Shown in pieces: positions 36,101-48,462 of a stretch of DNA of 64,000 bases. A program made the position numbers and the translations under genes. Location: assembly GCF_905475395.1 (NCBI RefSeq), contig NC_058337.1, positions 30,342,983 through 30,406,982 of the forward strand. Direction: 5' to 3'. The stretch's first letter is position 1. Each line of letters begins with the position of its first letter. This DNA is from Chrysoperla carnea. Taxonomy: Eukaryota > Arthropoda > Insecta > Neuroptera > Chrysopidae. The notes below the pieces were generated by a model that was not told where the DNA came from, did no database searches, and saw only the letters and a program-made list of their open reading frames with translations.

Positions 36101-39100
36101 CTAATATGTGTTTTGAAAGGCAAGCTAAAAGTATTTTAAGAATTACATAACTAATCGATTAAAGCATTCACCCAACAGCTTTATAAATATTATTTCTGCA
36201 TACTCTAAAAATAAACAGCTGATAACAACAGGAAAAAATCAAATAACAAAACAACAAAAGAGAAAAAGCAAAAAAAAAAATGACACGAGACAAATGAAAG
36301 AAAATTAAAAAATCTAAAACTCGAAATGACAAGACAATATAGCTAATAATGCAATAATGTTTGGTGAATAAGTGTGTACTTTGTATAATAAATAAAAATA
36401 ATTTAGTGCAAAGCTCTACAATTGCATTACTGACCATGGTAAGTAGTCCTCTGGATCATCTGACTTTTCCGGAAAACTGTTCAATGAAAAGTGTACAAAT
36501 ATATATATTGTGTGGAAAAATATAATTCTAAACACTAAATTTTTTTTAATTGAACAAATCCAATGGTTTTTCATCGACACCAGAAAAGATTCTAAGATGA
36601 TTACAGGAAGTTAGAGACTCACTTTTATCACAAGAATTTTCAACAAAACAAAATTTCAAAAGCTATTAAGTGTAAAAAAATTTTTGGAAAAATTAAGTTG
36701 TTATCAATTTTCTATTAAAATGTTTTTTCTTTAACAAAAATAAAATATTAGTTACTGAGCAAAAATCTGTAAAATTATTTTGTATTAAAAAATTAAAATT
36801 AAAAAAATTAAAATAGTAATAAAGTATGGGGTTCATACATACCCCAACTGCACGGGGCCCAAAGTTGTCTGACGGGCAATTGCGTCGTCACTAATGAGTG
36901 CTCTGGTCATAGACTCAGTGGGGTTCACACCCCCATCGTGCTGCACGCAAGATAACACAAACACACAATTAGCATCAAGTTTGTTTTTTTTTTATTATAC
37001 AAACTTTTGCTAATTTTTAAAAAAATTTTATTTGGTTTTAAATTCAAAATTTCCCCTTTAATAAGAATATTATTCTAGAAAAAATATATCTTAGTCTTTC
37101 ATTTTTATCTTTTACAGAAATTGATTCACAATTGTTTCTTTATTTCGACTTCAACAGTTGAAAACAATGTTGTATGAAGTATTATTACTGAAGCTTTTTG
37201 AATAAACGACCATAGCTTACAGAGGTGGTGGGATATTTCGATACAAGAATTTTCACATCTAAGTTGATGATGTTTAATGTTACAGTTGGTTAGAGGTACA
37301 TTCAGTTTTGCTCTAACTACAACAATTTGTTACAGAGAACAAATGCTTCGAAAAATGTTAGCGATAGAAAAAACTTGAAATTACAGAAACGTTTGTCATA
37401 AAAAATCTTCACTTATTTGAATTTTTTTCAAACACCCATCAGATTCGGTACAAATTCGGAACACTGCGGGTAATTTTTGTCGCGTGTATCTCTGAAGAGA
37501 GACGTTCCCAAAAGCATGTTCTTTATTGTAAAGTATTTGTTTTAACGTACCACCTCTTAAGTTTTATCAAATTTTACAAATTGTGAATTCTTGATAATTG
37601 ATGAATATATTTATGGAATTAATCTTTGATTTACAAAATGAAATATTGTTTTTGATGAGGTAACGAATTTTTGATGCCTCTCAATGATAACAGTTTGGGG
37701 TAATACAAATTTTGAATTTAAAATTTAAATAAGCAATGATAAATACAGATATAAGAAAACAAAAAAGGCAAATTATGAATTGTTTAATATTTTAATACAG
37801 CTGAAAACTTTCAAAATTAAAAGTTCAAATTTTTAAGAAAATAATTAATGAAAAACAAAAATTTCATTTATTTTTAAAAGTTTTCAACTGTTTATAAATA
37901 ATGATTTCAAAGGGGGATCAAAATAAAAATACTATAATTGGTTCTAATTGAATGATTGAAAATTGTCATTTTGAATCTACAATTATTAAATCAGACATAG
38001 AAATTTCGATATTCAATTAATGCCATCTATTTTTAAAATATTAAAAAAGCAAAATAAATAAATGTATTGGTGAAAAAATGTGTATTTGAGTGTAGTGCAA
38101 GAAATATGATATAAAAATATATTGGACGCTTCACATACGAAGCGATAATATCGCCGATAACTCATGTAAATTAGCAATCTGCCGGTTTTTATGTTAAGTA
38201 ATGTAGAACAATACACTAATTATCACATGTAACCAGCGAGGGTTCGTGTCTATATTGCTTAAAATAAGACGGGACACATCGTTTATTTACACGATATCGT
38301 CGACATCGCTTCATTTGTGGAGCAGCCTTAGGTGAAGAGAATTTATATCACTGCTGAGATGATAAGATATATTATAATAAATAATTCGCAATTTTACATT
38401 GTGTCAACATTGATTTCAATTTAAAATCTCCGGGTAGACAATTCTATATTTGAATAAAAATTGGCATTATATGTCTCTTCCAATAAATAATATCTTATCT
38501 CCTCATCTAGTATTTTGTTTAACAACACAAAATTCACTTTTTAAGCACAAAATGATTCATCTAATTTAAAAACGGCTTGCAACGTAAAGGAAGTGTTTCA
38601 CAGTGATATGAAGCTTGTAAGTAAAGCATAGAAGTGTTTGTAACACCACAAATTTTCGAAAAAAAAATTTATGGATTTTGATAAATGAAAGAACTAAGTG
38701 AAAAGCAAACAAAATTTTCAAAATATTTAATTAGGCCATGCAACAATCTAAATCAGTATTGCCAATCATGCAACTGTCATTACATAATATAATTAAACTT
38801 ATGTATTTTATATACAATAAAAGTAATATACAAATGTATCAAAATATTATTCTTAACTTCCAGTAATGGTTATTTGTATCAACTATATTGATTTTGAAAT
38901 AAATTTCAATGAAACTCGGAACGTAATACATCAACATTAGGAAATGAGCAATGCAAGATAAACTCATGACAATAAAATGAAATTATTGTGAATTTCATAT
39001 AAAATGAAATTCTTTGAATTTCAAATGCCAAGAATTAGACACTTTTATGTGTAGTTAAATTACTTCTTCACAGAAGTAAATTTTTAACCACAATTATCAC

Positions 39101-42100
39101 ATGACTATAATTTTTCCAAAGTGAATCAGTTTATGTTGATTGACTTAAATAAATAAGTGATGACTAAATTTTTTGATCACAAACATCATATGAATGTTTT
39201 GTCATAAAACATCACATGTAAATTACGTTGTTGAATAAATTATCAATTTTATATTTTATTTTAATTAAATTATCACAAAAATAATATACAAAATTGAAAA
39301 TAAATTTTTTTTAAACTATTTGCAGTTCAATTATTAATTTATTAGAGTGAATAAATTTTAAATTAAAAATTTACAGATTTCAAACGTTTAATTGGCACAG
39401 CGTGCCATGTTCGTGACGTAATAGGTTTAATATACCCAAGACTTTGTAAAATATAAACTTTTCACATCAATTTTCTTCTATTCATTATTATAATTATTAT
39501 CATTTACTGTACCTACTGTTGCTAGATATCCGAATTTACACGTTATGCCTTGGCTTTAAAGGGTTCTTGTGAATACCTCGATTGACCCACGATAAGGATA
39601 CTAAATGTCCTGATTTTGAAATAAGTGGTAACATAAATTTTTTAAACCGTAAAATATCGCAGTTTGTTAACATAATTAAACTTAACTAGTTAATTAATTT
39701 GGAAATAAAAGAATTTTAGCAAAACCACAGAGCGATTTTTAGTACAAGATAGAAAAACCTTCCAATTAACTCTTTCAAATAGCAAAATGTTGCTACGTCG
39801 TTTAAATTTACGCGCAGTGGAGATTCTATACAAAAATACAAAATTTTCTGGCTTATAACTGGCCCGAGGCTGACTAAGATTATTCCTTTTGGCAGGTAAA
39901 TTTCGAAAGTGACCTTTAACGATATAAAAAGTTCTTTATGTATTAATATGATATGATATATACATATGAATATATTTTTGCTTCATTACTGCCCTCGCAC
40001 TAAGATTTCGGAGAGGCAGTAAAATCTCTAAAACAATTATGCAAATTCTTACGTTACCCAGTTTTGATAACTTTTATTATAATACGTACACTCACTGTCA
40101 GAAAAAGTGCCACAGTTAAAACATTCTAAGCGTACGCATCATATGTTATGTTATAATAGTAACACTTAGAATGTTTTAAAACGAGCATTTTTTGTGACAT
40201 TGAGTATACGTACATATTATATAAAAAAAAAATTTCCAATGAATGAATTGTATGCAATCTATGGGTCAAAAATTTTCATGTTTGGTCTAAGGATTCTCTA
40301 AATTATGTCATATTTATTTATTGATGAAATTCCAAAAATTCAATTAACGAGTTGAATTAGAAGAAGAATTTAATCGTTTCTAAGATTAAAATAATGTAAA
40401 AAAGTCCGCGCATAGTATATAATTAATTATCTATTTAACGTTAAAATTTATTTCAAAAAATCTATTGATACAAAATTTAAGTAATACAGACTCTTCCTCG
40501 TTCCTGAAAGTTAAATATAATTATTCGAATACATTCGTTATAAAATAATATTCCAAGTAAAATTTTTTGCTGTAAGAAAACGCTGTAAAAAATATATACA
40601 ATATCATTTGAAAAAGATAAAGAATAGATTATGATATAAAGAACTTATTCTTCGGCCATTTAACATACATTGTTATTAATATTTCATGGGTTAAAAACGA
40701 AAGAAAAAAAAAAACAAAAACAAAAAACATAAAAACGTTGACACATAAGTAAATAGAAAATAAAATTCATTTAAATCAAATTTTCTTTTGTTTTTCTTTT
40801 AAATTTCTTTTTAGTTGGACATTTTTTTTAAATCACAAAGTTTATTCAAATTTTACCTTTTCAATAGGTCATAATTATTAGTGATATTATTAAAGTTTTC
40901 ATTTACACTCAATGTAGTTATTTAAAAACAAATTTTTTTTAATAAATCATTTAGGAAGAAACAAAACTCAAAATTTATTTGAAAAAAAAAAAAAATTAAA
41001 AAGGGTTTGAATGTCCGCAGTTTCTTGCCTTAGGGGATTCCTGTATGCTTCTGTGTCGATATGAGAGTCGTATAAGTGCTGTAAGAAAAGTCACATCAAT
41101 TTACAACAACAAACTATTTTGACCTAATGTTTGATGTCAATGGAATTTTGAAGAGAAAACCAAATGTAATTTTCCAAAAAAAAATTACATTTGCTTTATT
41201 AAATAAAATGTATAATAGGTACTAAGTATAAATAAAAACATCCTAAGGAAATTTACCCTAATTTAAGAGCTTGTCCGCCGGCCCTTAGGCCCTCTTCGCC
41301 CAATAATGTGACTTGCTCCTCCTCGCGTGACGGATCCGCCATCTGCGGGCGTCGTACATATTTTTGCCTTGGTTTAAATCCTTCAGCCTGGCAAATACCT
41401 CAAGAAATTTAAAATCCCACCCACATAATTATAGTAATATATACCCACCCACTTATAAATTCCAAACCCTGATCCATTTATGAATATTTTTTTGCGCCGT
41501 ACGTTTGGTTGTGTGAAGGAATTTTTTAGGTATTTAAAAATTAATAATACTCGTAATACAGGTTAGGTAAATTTAAAATTAATAAAAATTTAAGTGCAGG
41601 ATAGAAGAAAATAATTTTAAGGATCAGGGTGTGAAAAATAATAATAAACAAATAATAAAAATTAAAATCAGTTACAAAACCAACAAAACTCTACTAGTTA
41701 AATGAATTTAAAATTAGTATCTTCAAATTCGATTCTACAATTGAAGTCGTATGTCAGAAGCATACGCAATATATGTCAAAAAATGGCTTATACTGTGCAT
41801 GCGTTTATCATGCGACATACGACTTACAATAGTAATAGTAATTTTTTAAATATTTTAAATTCATTTATAAATATTTTTTATAAAAATTTTTTTAAATAAT
41901 ATTAGTAAAATTAGATAAAAACTGAAAAACAAAGTGCTTAGTTTAATAGTTAACACTTCCGGAAACAAAACTCTATGGTAATCGTGCAATATCCTAGCAT
42001 AGACTTGATGAAAAATATTTGATACATTCTAAAAAAATTTCATTACACGTTTCGGGTATCGATCCCCGGATCCCTCGCATGTTTAGCGAATGCCCTATTA

Positions 42101-45100
42101 TTTAACCTTTGGAGTGAACCTGTGTTACGCCTAATTTTCACTCTCACGGACAAACTGTGATGTTTACGAAAAAATGTTTCTAACAAAAGTTGTTTATTTT
42201 TTGATAAGAAATATTATTAACATTTAAACTTTTGTTCTATCTCTAACGGTTTACAATATGGGTCCTACGGACCCATAGGTCTAGACCCAATTGATCTATG
42301 TTGCTCATTTACGAACTCGATCTCACTTTTTACGTCCTGAGTACGCTATAAAAATTTCAGCTTGATATCTCTTATCGTTTTTGAGTTATCGTGTTGACAG
42401 ACAGACGGACAGACAACCGGAAATAGGCTAATTAGGTGATTCTATGAACACCAAATACCAAAATTTTGTTGGTAGCATCAATATTTTTAAGCGTTACAAA
42501 CTTGGGACTAAACTTAATATGCTATGTATATTTCATATATACATGGTATAAAAATTGACAATAGTTAATGCGTGTTTCGCACACCAGAATCGAGTTACGT
42601 TTTTCTACGTATAACCTTATGACCAAAGATTATTGAAGTGATAACTTTTAAAATAAACATTTTTGTAAAGCATGCAATACTTAAAAAATAAAAATAAAAC
42701 ACAAATACCAACACCATAACGCTGAAAAAAAAATTAGTACAAATTAAAAAATAAACAATAATTAAAATTAATGACTTAACGCAAAAAAAAAAACCAAAAT
42801 TAATTTAATTAGTATAAAAAAAATGTCAAAAATTTTAGCTGAATAAAATTAGTTAAAGAGGTAAAAATTAACACCTTTAGACACAACACAAAACCACTAC
42901 CTTCTTACTTGAGAATCAAGGAAATTGGGATGCATAAATAGGATTTGATTTATGGGAATTTGATGATGACGGCAAACAAAAAAAACATAAACATGAAGCT
43001 TGCTTTCATTGTATTAAAATCCAGATTTTTTTAAAAATATATAGTTTCGCACAGTTAATTAATATGAAGAGAGGTGATTGATGCCAGGCTGTAGTTTTTA
43101 TTTATGGTTCTATACATTTGATTAATATTATTAAAAAAATTTTATAACTAAAGATATTATTATTCAACAAAAAAAAAATGTTTCGTTCCAACTGTCTTAC
43201 GACTGTTAATTTCTATTATTAGTTGAAAAATTAGATTAGTTAAAAAAATATATACTACAAAACACAAAAAGAGGAATTGTTCATATTGCAATTTTGACCT
43301 TGTGAAAATAAATGATTCTATTATACTCCGAGGTGATTATTTTTTATTGTTAGTTATATTTGGATACTCAATTACATTATGAACAATTTAACATAGTAGA
43401 CCTTTGATAGCTATAGAATTTATTCGATATGGAACAATACATTTAAGGTTTCTGAGAGAAAGTACAATTATACCTTTTACCTTAGTTTCTTCATCGTAAT
43501 AATTTTCCAAAATCTTTCGAGAAGGTAGATGTGATACATCAGCAACAGTACACGCAATTTTCGGCATTAAAAATATAGAATCTGCCTGAGTCGAAATTTA
43601 AACTTTATAAAATTTGTGACACTCAAAATTACAGTACAGAGAAATACTATTTGCGCAGGAATAATCTCTTGCAAGCCAAGTATTCGCTACAAGATTTTTG
43701 CTAAAAATTGGTGGATGTAAATTGTGATTTATGAAGGACATATTGTTTTTAAACAAAAATTATACAAGGGTATAATTAAACTAGAATTATTTTGATGTTT
43801 CTTTAACACCAGTTGGGTATAAGTTTTACCTCATTTAAATTTTGCTTCGGAACTAGAAGTTATGGTTTTACTCAGTAGATTGCCGTACAAGGTAGTCACC
43901 GACACTTTATTTATGCCTATTTTAACATTTTATCATATCGACAAAAGTATAATCTTTCGTAGCTTTTTCCGACATTAGAAGCGTTGCTATACGAACTGAG
44001 GAATTTTTATTTCAGAGAAAAGTATAATTTTTTTAGCTAATATGATGGCTTAACAGATTGAGAAGAAATTGAAACAATAATTTATCAATCTTCAAAGTCA
44101 GATTACATCATATTATACAAAATTTATTTAAATTAACTGATAACAGATTATAAGAAAAAGGCAAAAATTCCGTACTATGAAAGCTCTACTACAAATAAAT
44201 AATATATCTTCCAAGTTGATTTGACCCTTTGTGTTAAGTCAAATTTAAAAAAAAAAAATTAAAAAACCCTAAATTTACAATTTTTTTACAGTTTCTTTTA
44301 ATTTAATTGTAAAATTATTATTCTTAACCATAAATCAAATAAGTGAAATATAATAAAAACGTGATACTTAGTAGTCCGTGTTTACTTTATTTAATTAATT
44401 ACGTCATAATCATTTATTTTAAGTATTCATCTCATTGTTACTTTTATTTAAGTTTGTAGAGTTGCGGAAAAATTATATTTCAATGTTATTTGATTTAGGT
44501 AACTTTGTAATTTATTTTAATAACACGAATTCATAGATTTACTAATATACAATACTAGAGAGTTGTTAAAATATTATAACTATATAATACTAGACAACGA
44601 CGAGGGTATTCGCAATCAAGATCGTACATTATATAAATAGAGAAGTGATACGACCGAAGTTACAAAATTATAAAATTATATAAATAATACCGATTCTTAA
44701 AACACAAACGCCGCATTTTACGTTAAAGATAATTTTTTGTTTTCTAATAGGGTAACCCTACAAGTTTAAGCATCCGGGAGTACTTGTACAAGATAGGTAT
44801 GGTCAAGGTATAATGGGAGACGTTCTGAAGATATTTTCGCAATTTCAAGGGCTTTAATAAGCAATTTTGTTGCAGATATCACTGGGCACTGGTTTGGGCC
44901 TTCCAACGCATCACGACTACTACAGAAACAGACAAGACGAAAAGGAGGGGACAATAACTCTCTTGAATCACCTATTCTTTAAGGAACTTTCCGATATGAA
45001 GCCTGTTGACGACAAAACAATCTTGCTGTTCTTAAACAACTTCAAATGGTTCATGGGATTAAGACTGGTAAAGACCCAGGCTTGCATCTTGGATATCACA

Positions 45101-48100
45101 GCGGATCTTATTGTCTAATTATATCTGTCTAAGAAAGCCATTATAACTAAAATTAATCTAATCTTACAAATTCTAAAAGCTTCTCGTTAAAAATGTCTTG
45201 GTAATTTAATTACTCAATCTCAGATTATTTACCAATTCTTTATGTCAATCGAATTTATTGTTTTATTAGCCTGAAGAAATCGAATATCGAGTCTACATAA
45301 GAGTCAGGCAGTAAAAAGACAGTTCGCTTAAGAATTATCGTGCCCATTTGGTTAACGATGAAATTACGATAGGAAGATAAAACAAAGGTTGCAATCACCA
45401 TCAATAATACTAGAAAAAGTTATCAAATAGCACTATACATATGTGGAATTAAGAGTAAAGATACAGTTTGTGAGAATTTCGAAAGAAAATGCTTGTCATA
45501 TATTGAAGTAAGATTTGGATAAAAAAACCTAATAACCACACGTTGGGTATAATCCTTGCTCATTATCAGTTTAAGCGAAAATAAGTCAAAATACCTGTGG
45601 ACTGTCTTGAAAAATCAAAAACAATAAAGGAAGCATAGTACAAACCATTTCATTGAATGAGATGGGCGCATCACGTTAGAAATGAATTTTATCGAAAATG
45701 AAATCAAATTTGACAAAATACTTATTTCTAAGTTGGGTTAACTTTTCAAAGTAGCCTCATATAAAAAATTTATTAAATTAAAAAAAATACTAAACTTCAA
45801 TAGAATTCCGCCCACTATTTTCGTATGTTCAAACAAATTATCTAAGCTTGCCAAAAAATTAAATTTCAACAAAAAAAAAAAAAATTATATGAATACCCCT
45901 CTTTTTTCAAATAAGTGAGTGATTGTCTAGTATCAATATGTTAAATCTATGATAGCCAAAAATAATTCTAGAAAAAAATATTGATGCTGTATTTACGTAA
46001 AAGCAACACGATTATTATTATTTAGGTTATATATTTTATACTCGGCGGAATACGGCATATGCACAATTTACAACGTGCAATAATAATGTTTAAACGAGCC
46101 ACAGCCAACAGAGCGAGTGTTATTTTCACCACCACTGTTTTGATACACCCACTCTGTGGTACTTACAAAAATGTGATCAAAGATAATGAATTCTGTATAG
46201 AATCAGTACATCGTGTGAACATGATGTTGCCCAATGATGGATCCTTTATTAATCAAAATTTTTAAAACATTCAAGGAATGTATAAGTACAGCATGTATAA
46301 AAATATGTGTCCATAACTTAAGGGGATTTACTCTTGACATTAAAACATTATAAAAAGTTCTTGTGAACATGGGCCCTAAAATTTTCATTTAAAATTTTGT
46401 TATATCTTTTTTTTGGAACATTTTTATAAATAGAGTAAAGCTTTATTTATAAACAAATGTTTCTTTTAACAATATAAAAAGTATTAATGTGAATTATTTC
46501 TATAAAAAAATCCACGGATTCACATTTGTTACGGCCATGAAACCGAAGGAGGCTGTTTTTGGGCTAATGTTCACACTATTTTTTTTAAATGTTTTGATGT
46601 CAATAAGAAATTCATAAGGTTATGGGCATAGGTTTTTATATGTCCTGTATAATAAGAAATATTTTAGAAGCAAGTTTTCATACTTATTCGATGTAACTGG
46701 TTTATAGTTATAAAAATCAAATTGGGAACATTTCTTGCTTTTAAAATATCTACTATTAAATTGGTGTCTTTAAAAATAATCTATAATTACTAACAACATG
46801 CAAATTGTCAGAGTGAACCAATCATAAGATAAAGGCGTCCATTCCTTTCTCTTTTAACTAAAATGCGACTTTATATAAAAATAAAATGTAGCCTCTTTTT
46901 TGAAATTAACTTTTTTGATCTAAATTTTCAAAATAATTGTTTTAAGATTTGATCACCTTTGAAATTCATGTCTAGTAAAAATGAAACTAGTTCGATTTTT
47001 ACTCTAATTTCAACGATTTAATTTTCTCCAGTAGAATTTTTAAACAATCAAAAGTTTTGATCTTAAAATGGTAAAGCTTATCAGAGGGTTAAAAAGTCAA
47101 TCAATAAATAAATCTCTACCATACTTTCACATACTATCACTACGCATATATTCGTTGCGTCCCAGTAACACTTGCTATAGGGGTATAAAGTAGCTAAATC
47201 ATAGATTTTAAATGATTTTGGAAATTTCAAAGACGAATCTGTTAGAATTGTATTACCTACACTTTCAAAAATATTTTTTTAAATCAGTGTTTTGGTTCAC
47301 CCTGTATTTAACATTTATAAGTAAATAGTAAAGTAAAATTTGATTTATATTACTAAAATTAAGATTATAAAAACATTACGTAAATACATCATCAGATACG
47401 AGCTTTGAAACCAATTGTTTATAGTTTATTTCATATATTTATGAAACCATGCATTCACCCGTAGTTAAAAAGTAGACTGCCAGTGCAAATAATTTTATTA
47501 AGTATTAATTATAACATTATTTTATTCGTTTTTTTATTGAAAAATGGAATCAATTGCCATGCTTAGTGTAAAAAATAAAAAACACCACCATTTTCCATCA
47601 TTAAAAATAATTTACGTCTAGTTTCCAAGTCTGAATTATTAAATTATTCTCTTTTACTATTTTTTTTCTCAAAATTTAAATCGGTAACACTAAATTCAGT
47701 GCTGCCATCATGCGTTTATTTTTTCAATCATTCATAGTATGAAGAGAATAATAGATTTTTTATTATAATAAATAAAATTATATATTTTCAAAAACTTACC
47801 TCGTCGAAAAATACTTGAGTTTTACGTAAAATATGTTTTAGTTCTGTCAGTTCCAGATAATTCCGCTTCAAAGCCTCTGCATTTTGATTTACTTCACGTA
47901 ATTCATTTTCTAATTTTTCAAAAGTCGCCTTGCAAGGAAAAAAATAGAATAATGGAAAATTTAGTATATTTAAATTAGTGAGCACATTTAATTATACAAT
48001 GGAAACTTACTTCAAGATCAATCATCTCTCTTGGTTGAGGCGCCTCAGGATTTTCGCCGGTATCCAACATTGGAATACCATCTTTTTTAATTTCTCGTTC

Positions 48101-48462
48101 CAAGTAACGTAATTTCCTTTCCATTTCATCACAGCGACGAACTTCGTTAACAAATTTTCTTTGAAATGCATTGACATCAGGATTTAACTAAAGAAAATAA
48201 ATGCTTTTAGTTTTTCAATTCAATTTAAGGTCATTATGGATTACAACAACAGCGACAGATATTGAACTTAAACAAGATTCTTGGGTAATTAAAGATTTAT
48301 TAAATACATTAAATTATGTTTGAAGAATTGAAAATTTTTACTTACATCACGAAATTGTACTAGACCTAATTCTCCCAATTCAGACACGCAAGCATATGCA
48401 GCCTCACTTTGCAAAAACAACTGACATAATGCCATTTCTTCACTACGGAATAAGGACCCCAT
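27160..48462 (-). CDS. Vha100: V-type proton ATPase V0 subunit a, copy A
   Basis: Membrane subunit that forms the proton half-channels of the V-ATPase. Minus-strand coding exons: 48346-48462, 48011-48187, 47800-47928, 41257-41387, 32382-32508, 31246-31422, 30970-31182, 30618-30908, 29850-30193, 28669-28796, 28373-28599, 27567-27753, 27331-27502 and 27160-27268. They total 2529 nt, 842 aa, in phase throughout. The N-terminal cytosolic half starts [18 protein letters not shown]; membrane segments begin near residue 413 ([15 protein letters not shown]). The essential arginine of the proton path is R740 in [14 protein letters not shown]; the second conserved one is R804 in [15 protein letters not shown]. 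Introns 3 and 4 are 6.4 and 8.7 kb, host transposons and carry alternative exons (36843-36940, perhaps 43481-43585). Exon 7 uses the weak donor GTTCGT. Paralogue B starts 2.0 kb upstream of this start codon. Confidence 0.95.
28965..29400 (-). repeat. Dispersed repeat with an internal 58-bp array and (TA)n end
   Basis: In intron 9 of copy A. The first 90 bp match 4910-5113 in reverse complement. A 58-bp unit (ATTTCATTAACTACGATATA ... AATAGATG) is then repeated about three times from 29066 to 29237 (starts at 29066, 29124 and 29182). The 3' part contains CATGAAAATCGTTGGAGCCA and a (TA)n run at about 29378-29399, a tail style seen in insect LINE or SINE remnants. Confidence 0.65.
30344..30383. 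other. 18-bp hairpin in V-ATPase a copy A intron 8
   Basis: TTTTCCTAGTTACTCAAC, loop ACAC, then GTTGAGTAATTAGGAAAA: 17 of 18 pairs match. No T-run or partner sequence marks it as a known element. Confidence 0.6.
34859..35403 (-). mobile_element. INE-1/Helentron-like repeat, copy 9 (in V-ATPase intron)
   Basis: Near full length: starts TATACCATGGATATATG and ends with the clear hairpin AACAATT-AACTCAGTC-AATTGTT, then TGTTTTCACTTGT. It lies between the alternative exon at 36843 and exon 5 of copy A, on the host strand. Confidence 0.75.
36843..36940 (-). CDS. Vha100: Mutually exclusive alternative exon of V-ATPase a copy A
   Basis: A 98-nt exon inside intron 4. Its acceptor is TTGCGTGCAG and its donor GTATGT. 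It starts in phase 0 and ends in phase 2, exactly like the 131-nt exon at 41257-41387 that it would replace. It encodes [17 protein letters not shown] ... LGPVQLG, which then joins [15 protein letters not shown] recall that fly Vha100 isoforms carry a [19 protein letters not shown] segment at this point, and C. elegans unc-32 has alternative exon 4 versions in the same region. The more GC-rich composition against the AT-rich intron supports coding. The resulting isoform would be 831 aa. Including both exons would break the frame, so use should be exclusive. This stretch is easy to mistake for intergenic sequence. Confidence 0.88.
40083..40212. mobile_element. Short palindromic MITE (in V-ATPase intron 4)
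   Basis: The arms TACGTACACTCACTGTCA ... TTAAAACATTCTAAG pair with CTTAGAATGTTTTAA ... TGACATTGAGTATACGTA. About 130 bp, nearly all of it stem, with a loop around 40140. The termini resemble Tc1/mariner-type MITEs, but I do not assign a family. Confidence 0.65.
41162..41192. other. 12-bp hairpin
   Basis: AAATGTAATTTT and AAAATTACATTT are perfect complements separated by a short spacer, 65 nt from the donor of copy A exon 4 on the 3' (intron) side. It could affect splicing or be chance in AT-rich DNA. Confidence 0.4.
42049..42108 (-). pseudogene. tRNA-derived fragment (tRNA pseudogene or SINE head)
   Basis: The minus strand reads ATTCGC-TAAACAT-GCGAG followed by a CCGGGGATCGATACCCG T-arm, resembling the anticodon arm to T-arm of a tRNA-Ala or tRNA-Val. 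The anticodon position reads AAC. The D-arm is degenerate and no acceptor stem can be formed, so it is not a working tRNA. It abuts the truncated end of the repeat at 42124. Confidence 0.55.
42124..42550 (+). mobile_element. INE-1/Helentron-like repeat, copy 10 (5' truncated)
   Basis: Begins at GTTACGCCTAATTTTCAC, lacks the ACAAGTG hairpin end and keeps the palindromic GGTATA end. In intron 3 of V-ATPase copy A, antisense to the gene. Confidence 0.72.
43481..43585 (-). CDS. Candidate cassette exon of V-ATPase a copy A
   Basis: A 105-nt open segment in intron 3: acceptor CTCAG at the 43585 side, donor AAG|GTAAAA at 43481, phase 0 at both ends, so it could be included between exons 3 and 4 without breaking the frame. 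It would add 35 residues, including [21 protein letters not shown] know no homologue. A 35-codon open stretch is not rare by chance, and the acceptor's pyrimidine tract is modest, so this is a hypothesis. Confidence 0.35.
44766..45118. other. GC-richer open patch, possible retroelement relic
   Basis: Base composition rises here against the flanking intron. One plus-strand frame (44867-45118, 83 codons) and fragments in another frame ([12 protein letters not shown]) look protein-like, but stops and frame changes interrupt them. I do not recognise the family, and no splice sites link it to the host gene. Confidence 0.3.

Noticed and set aside
36168-36437. 89-codon hydrophobic minus-strand frame
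   Set aside because: Phe/Leu/Ile-rich translation of AT-rich DNA in an intron; no splice or family support.
46059-46388. Overlapping frames on both strands in intron 3 of copy A
   Set aside because: No recognisable protein and no splice-compatible borders; likely chance.
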